DNA from: Zychaea mexicana
Taxonomy: Eukaryota > Mucoromycota > Mucoromycetes > Mucorales > Lichtheimiaceae
Reading direction: 5' to 3'
DNA: 64,000 bases
NCBI RefSeq assembly: GCF_025766255.1
Contig: NW_026516730.1
Span: 185,042-249,041 of the forward strand
The position numbers were made by a program, and so were the translations under genes. The notes under the pieces were generated by a model that was given only the letters and a program-made list of their open reading frames with translations, had not been told where the DNA came from and did not search any database. Positions 59,118 through 64,000 of this stretch are shown here, piece after piece; the first letter of the stretch is position 1, and each line of letters opens with the position of its first letter.

Positions 59118-59861
59118 ATGTTTACAGAACCTTATATAAATTTAAAAGATTTATTTCATAATGAAGAAAAGGCATTATTATACTTGATTGAAAATAATTA
59201 TATAAACAAAATTAATAAATGTTTAACATGTAATTCAGATACAAAATTATATATTAATAAAAAAGTGTTTATATGTAAAAATTATAAATGTCGTAAAGCA
59301 TATTCACTATTACGTGGTACTATATTTTCAAAAATGAAATTACCTTTAAATTTACAATTGCATATTTTAAATTATTTTATCCTGAAAATGCCATATAGTA
59401 GTATTGCCTCAACATTATAAATCAGTAAAAACACAGTAACATCATATAACAAAATATATAGAAAATATTTAAAAAATAAAATTTATTTTAGTAGACATAG
59501 AAAGATTGGTGGAAGAAATAAAATAGTAGAAATTGATGAAAGTAAATTTGCTAAAAGAAAGAATAATAGAGGTCATAAAGTTGAAGGTGCATGGGTAATT
59601 GGGGGAATTGAGAGAAGTTCCTTAAAAATAAAATAAAAAATGAGAATAAGAATTTATTTCTTTTACAAATTGATAAAAGAGATATTAATGGAATTGATAA
59701 TATTGTTAGAAAATATGTTAAAAAAGGAAGTATTATATATACTGATAAATGGAAAAGATATAATAATCTAAAAAATATAGGATATAAACATGAAACAGTT
59801 AATCATAAAAAGCATTTTAAAGATTCAAAAACAGGAGTTCATACAAATACAATAGAAGGTA
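59118..59861 (+). pseudogene. Merlin/IS1595-like transposase relic, longest copy (unit 2)
   Basis: Very AT-rich frames cover most of an ISXO2/IS1595-type transposase: zinc ribbon (CLTCNSD ... CKNYKCRKAYSLLRGTI), then the catalytic region IVEIDESKFAKRKNNRGHKV and EGAWVIGGIERSS, the second Asp in IIYTDKWKRY, HETVNHKKHFKDSKTGVHTN and NTIEG with the catalytic Glu. This is the Merlin superfamily signature. It is broken by a TAA after PYSSIASTL and by a frame change after ERSSLKIK near 59630, and is cut by the 699-bp insertion at 59862. Codon use (almost only A/T third positions) differs sharply from neighbouring genes, which suggests a distinct origin. Confidence 0.83.
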
Positions 59862-60560
59862 TGGTGCCCGCCACCTAGAAACAACAAGTGGACATTTCAA
59901 AAATTTAAAGTTCTGCCATTATAAATTTCCATTTTTAGTTAAGTGATATTTATCCATTGAAAATTCGCTTCTCAGAGGATAAAAATAAACAAACTGCTCT
60001 CATATAATGCATCTTACATGATTCTTAGAAACTAACAGTTCTCTTTGAATGTACAAGAAAATTACTTGATTGTGTTCTTTGACTCTTGCACAATTTTAAG
60101 GTGCTTCTGGTACTTGTTGAGTCTCCCCATTGTATGGAATGTTTTGGAAAAAAAAAGGAACAATCAAACTGTCATCCTACTTATAATTTACATGGCACCA
60201 TTACAGTCAATGTTGATTAGAATTGGAAGGCTGAGGTATATATTGCACCAGCGCTTATCACTAATGTTACACTACCTTCTTAATATGGAAATCGCCGATT
60301 TAATGTCATATACTATAGTGTATAGTAGGGTGGACATTCTGACAAAATCCTCTGCTAAATCTTCAAATCGACCCCAACTTCGACACTTTATTTCTCATTT
60401 TTTTTGCTCGTATGTAAATAAAAGCTTTTCATAGAATTAATCTTTGAGCCTCTCTCTACCGTTCTATGAAATCAAAAAAGTGGGTTGTATAAGTGAAAAA
60501 AGTTGAAATAAAACATTGAAAACTGGTCCAAACATTTACGTTTCTAGGTGGCGGGCACCA
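59862..60560. mobile_element. 699-bp TA-flanked element with palindromic terminal repeats
   Basis: Ends are TGGTGCCCGCCACCTAGA and its exact inverse (about 21 bp), flanked by TA on both sides (59860-59861 and 60561-60562). Each end contains its own small palindrome, GGTG-CCCGC-CACC. TA duplication suggests mobilisation by a Tc1/mariner-type transposase. No transposase is encoded; the interior frames are unconvincing. Confidence 0.85.
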
Positions 60561-60562
60561 TA

Positions 60563-60637
60563 CGCACAATTGCTTTACAATATGTCTTTGATAAAACAGA
60601 AACACTAAATTCTTCAGCTTATGAATATATTTATTAG
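60563..60637. other. Junction between the Merlin relic and the partial third copy
   Basis: About 75 bp with no match elsewhere in the window. It can be read as IALQYVFDKTETLNSSAYEY followed by a TTATTAG acceptor-like end, so it may be an exon or intron piece of a divergent paralogue of the unknown gene. Confidence 0.3.
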
Positions 60638-61667
60638 GATCTTGTATATCATGTTCGCAGTTTTCGATATCATCCAGTTCATGAATCAGAATTACATTGG
60701 ATGCAATTGACTGTAGAAGAGGCACTTATGTTGTTGTATCATGGATACTTTGAAAAAAACCGTACAGAAGCCGACCTTATCAGACGCGCATGGACTTTTA
60801 TGGATAGTTGCTTCGACTCATCCGAATATATTGTATCCAACAGGTAATCATAATAATCACATATGCCATATAATCAAAATTCTCACAGTTACTCTCATAT
60901 TTTTTAGTGGTGAAAAAGCCAGTAAGGCAACTTCAGAAGCACAAAACAAAGACAGACCAGTGGGTGGTGATAAAAGCATCACACGGAAGAAAGTTGGAAC
61001 AAAAGTGGATCAGCTTTTTGCTACCCCGCTTTTCGAACTCGGTGCAATGGAAGCAGGAGCAGAAAGTGACAGAAGTAGTAGTAGAAGTATCACGGAACTT
61101 CATATGAAGTGTCCAAAAACATTAAAAGACATGGCCGTTGAAATGGAACGATACAATCCGGTGCAATTGCGCCAAATAAAGACTTGTGGCTTCATCATTT
61201 CAGGTAAGCAATCGAAGTAACTTGGTTGTGTTTGTATACAGCATTCTAATATATGGTTACTAGGCCTTTATCTTCAATTCCTTGTCCTGGACTGTCCCGC
61301 TGGTTATGCTAGCAGGGTAACCAAGTTACCTGACTGGTTACCATATCCAATGTCTGCTGCTTCATTCATGGACTTTTTTACTCTTCTTCATACACTTTGG
61401 GCTTCAAGGCATATAATAGAAGAAACAAAAAGAGCAGTTGAAAAAAAGCCAAAAAAGAAATCTACTTTCCAAGCACCTTTACCACGACGATTGGAGCCAT
61501 CATTCACATCCACAGCAACAAAACCAAATTATAAAAAAAGAAAACTCAGCGAAGGAAGCGTAACACTATCACCTTCACCTTCATCATCTTCTGCGTCATC
61601 ATCTTCAGCAAGTTCATTATTTTTTTCCTTATTCTTTTTTTTTGTATATATATATTTATATATATAA
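60638..61667 (+). pseudogene. Unknown gene, third copy, 5'-truncated
   Basis: Contains the last three exons only (equivalents of 57872-58089, 58154-58449 and 58510-58865). It starts inside the exon coding LYYHVRSFRY, here read as DLVYHVRSFRYHPVHESELH. The exons that remain are open and very close to units 1 and 2, and the end resembles unit 1 (the frame runs on past the unit 2 stop). Without exons 1-4 it cannot make the full protein. Confidence 0.82.
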
Positions 61668-61868
61668 CGTGCTTTTAGCATAATCTCATTTTACCTCTCT
61701 TTTTCTTTCTATCACGAAACTCTTACTACATACCTGTCATTGCATCATCTTCTTTGACAACCTCATAACTTTTTTTGGATGTATCCCAACATAATTCACA
61801 GAATATTAAATTTAAACTCAATTACTGAAAAAGCAAAAAATTAGATTTTTTATTTGAAATAAAATAAT

Positions 61869-62211
61869 CATGAAATATGTTTACAGAACCTTATATAAAT
61901 TTAAAAGATTTATTTCATAATGAAGAAAAGGCATTATTATACTGATTGAAAATGATTATATAAACAAAATTAATAAATGTTTAACATGTAATTCAGATAC
62001 AAAATTATATATTAATAAAAAAGTGTTTATGTGTAAAAATTATAAATGTCGTAAAGCATATTCACTATTACGTGGTACTATATCTTCAAAAATGAAATTA
62101 CCTTTAAATTTACAATTGCATATTTTAAATTATTTTATCCTGAAAATGCCATATAGTAGTATTGCCTCAACATTATAAATCAGTAAAAACACAGTAACAT
62201 CATATAACAAA
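61869..62211 (+). pseudogene. Merlin-like transposase relic, third copy
   Basis: Same N-terminal zinc-ribbon region as at 51192 and 59118. One base is missing near 61943 (ATACTGATTG against ATACTTGATTG), so the frame breaks early. It is truncated at 62212 by the RTC4-carrying element at the same base as in unit 1. Confidence 0.8.
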
Positions 62212-63414
62212 CAGAGTTGCTCGAGCGACCAAATTTGCCCTTGCGTAGACCAAATTTTTACATATAGGAGTTTAAACATCCGTTACACATGTCCCCACTA
62301 CTATCTTCACTCCTTCGGTAACCAAACTTCTCCCCACACCGATTTCCAGAGTTTTCCTTACAATCTGTAATTCCTTGCATAGACCAAAAAAAAAGTGGAA
62401 GTATAATTCTTTATGTAGACCAACTTTTATTATGTTGCCTTATAGTGACGTTCAGTAAGTGAGGTATAATATCTAGTGGTAGCCATTTACCACTCAGGGT
62501 TGACAACTTTTTCTAGACATTATCCTTTTTCTTTTTTTATTAGAAGAGTATAGAGAAAGAGAAAAAAAGAGAAGATTAAATGAAAGTATATAGGGATACA
62601 TTGGAGAAGATAAAGTATGGTCCTTCTTTTTATTTATCGAGTATATGATGCTCTTGGTCGCCCTAATCTTCACTGTCTGAGTCATCATCATCTGGATATT
62701 TAAAACAACTGTAGTCAACGCTACGCTCCATGTAGAGAAGCGCCATATTGCTAAGGGGACTGTGTTCTTATGCTAGGCTAATGGTGCAATCACAATCTTC
62801 TTCTGTCTTAACGGGCGACTCAAGATCTTCCCTAACTAGGCGCATACTGACCTCTGGAACAAGAACGGGAGGCTATATATTCCGGAGTATCCATTGGTTT
62901 GATGTGCTCATTTGCAGCATCGATCTCGTGTACCAGCAGTATGTCTTGAAGTGTTTTTGCGATTATTTTCTTGCCTCCAGACCCATAGTATCTAGGTTAT
63001 AAAATATAAAGATAATTGTTATTATATCATAGGAGCTACTAGTATATATACATTTCAATGTTGCTGTAAGATACAGCTCTTGTAAAGAAGTAGCTGGCGC
63101 AGCAATGTTTCAAGTAATTCTCGAGTGCTTGTGCTTGCAGCTGATGACAAGTCGCAATAGAGTATTTGCTATCATTGATAGTAGAGTTTTATTATATATT
63201 TTTTTGGTCTACATAAAGAATTATACTTCCACTTTTTTTTTTGGTCTACGCAAGGAATTACAGATTGTAAGGAAAACTCTAGAAATCGGTGTGGGGAGAA
63301 GTTTGGTTACCGAAGGAGTGAAGATAGTAGTGGGGACATGTGTAACGGATGTTTAAACTCCTATATGTAAAAATTTGGTCTACGCAAGGGCAAATTTGTC
63401 GCTCGAGCACTCTG
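62212..63414. mobile_element. RTC4-carrying inverted-repeat element, copy 3
   Basis: About 210-bp inverted arms, same left junction with the Merlin relic and same right junction (TTTTGAAAACCCTG-TA) as copy 2. It lacks the 342-bp insertion, so it shows the empty site. Sharing both junctions with copy 2 means the two arose by duplication of the whole unit, not by separate insertions. Confidence 0.88.
62663..63000 (-). pseudogene. RTC4-like exon, copy 3, broken
   Basis: Homologous to 25444-25773, with the same premature TAA (62768-62770) and the same loss of the splice acceptor as copy 2. Without the insertion, the region is otherwise continuous. Confidence 0.82.
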
Positions 63415-64000
63415 TTTTGAAAACCCTGTACATGACCATTTCACTGGTATCGTATATAATGGTTTTAGTTCGTTGAATTATATTGATCATTCTTGCGCGT
63501 GCTCAATTTTGTTAAATTACTTTTCAAATTTTTTTTTAGTAGATTACAGTTAAGTTTAGCTTTTCCTTATCCTTGTTATGAATGGTTTTTTTTTTGAAGC
63601 GGATTGTAGATGCAAACTTGGTCGACTTCGCCTTTGCCAAGTCCCTCTCTATGTTTGCGATTTATTTTTGAAGCGGATTGTAGATGCATACTTGGTCGAC
63701 TTCGCCTTTGCCAAGTCCCTCTCTATGCTTGCGATTTATTTTTGTAGCAGATTGTAGATGCATACTTGGTCGACTTCGCCTTGGCCAAGTCCCTCTCTAT
63801 GCTTGCGATTTATTTTTGTAGCGGGTTGTAGATGCATACTTGGTCGACGTCGCCTTGGCCAAGTCCCTCTCTATGTTTGCGATTTATTTTTGAAGCGGAT
63901 TGTAGATGCATACTTGGTCGACTTCGCCTTTGCCAAGTCCCTCTCTATGCTTTGCGATTTATTGAGTTGTAGATGCATACTTGGTCGACTTCGCCTTTGC
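63415..64000. repeat. Array unit 3, start, with minisatellite running off the window
   Basis: Begins with the same TTTTGAAAACCCTGTACATG junction. A short deletion near 63462 removes the TATTTAGTG present in units 1 and 2. Minisatellite cores start at about 63616, 63690, 63764, 63838, 63912 and 63979, here all of the 74-bp type except the last (67 bp), so this array has a different internal order from arrays 1 and 2. Confidence 0.9.

Larger units (their letters stand above)
53082..60562. repeat. Array unit 2 of the tandem duplication
   Basis: Begins TTTTGAAAACCCTGTACATG and repeats unit 1: minisatellite, hairpin, DDE fragment, unknown gene and Merlin relic. It has the private CACTA-like insertion at 55063 and the private TA-flanked insertion at 59862. 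It is joined to a partial third copy near 60638. Confidence 0.9.

Noticed and set aside
63590..64000. CRISPR-like look of evenly spaced repeats
   Set aside because: The organism is a eukaryote, the whole 74-bp unit is conserved with no variable spacers, and no cas-like genes are nearby.

Overview
The window is nuclear DNA of an early-diverging filamentous fungus, most likely Mucoromycota/Mucorales. The evidence is inferential: genes carry many short GT-AG introns (about 50-120 bp), intergenic DNA is rich in CT/AG tracts, there is a very large HAMP-repeat group III histidine kinase, and mitochondrial proteins and a DUF1682/CCDC47 protein have fungal-type sequences. No rRNA or intact tRNA gene was found. 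All gene models were built by hand from splice signals and reading frame.

Positions 1-44505 are gene territory. In order: a possible 3' end of a plus-strand gene; a minus-strand group III hybrid histidine kinase (369-9124, 8 exons, about 2714 aa, about 20 HAMP units); a divergent homeobox gene (10066-11374); a small complex III assembly factor-like gene (11743-12095); a minus-strand CCDC47/DUF1682 ER-protein gene with an apparent 1-base frameshift (12181-13897); minus-strand mitochondrial succinyl-CoA ligase beta subunit (16366-18525, 9 exons including one of 20 bp); a low-complexity coiled-coil protein (22905-24503); a 1.15-kb inverted-repeat element carrying an RTC4-like exon (24993-26142); a small three-exon gene (26488-27027); succinate dehydrogenase flavoprotein subunit (27892-30281, 6 exons); a YPP1/TTC7-type TPR protein (30748-34485, 10 exons); a transposase-like remnant; a membrane-anchored GT-B glycosyltransferase (36951-39504); and a minus-strand Yap/Pap1-type bZIP factor with DUF3425 (about 41222-43262).

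Positions 44506-64000 are a nest of mobile elements. A Tc1/mariner-type element (44506-46349) is followed by a large unit repeated in tandem about two and a half times. Each unit starts with a 74/61-bp minisatellite and a 27-nt hairpin. It then carries a DD34E/D transposase fragment, a seven-exon gene of unknown function, an AT-rich Merlin/IS1595-like transposase relic and a copy of the RTC4-carrying inverted-repeat element. Because the units are near identical, comparing them exposes later insertions with clean boundaries: a 1.6-kb CACTA-like element, a 423-bp MITE, a 342-bp element with tRNA-like A and B boxes, and a 699-bp TA-flanked element (in the Merlin relic). The unknown gene is intact (495 aa) in unit 2, interrupted by a MITE and a stop codon in unit 1, and 5'-truncated in the partial third copy.

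Functionally, the single-copy genes are housekeeping and regulatory: two TCA-cycle enzymes, a respiratory-complex assembly factor, an ER biogenesis factor, a PI4-kinase scaffold, an osmosensing kinase and two transcription factors. They do not form a cluster with a common purpose.
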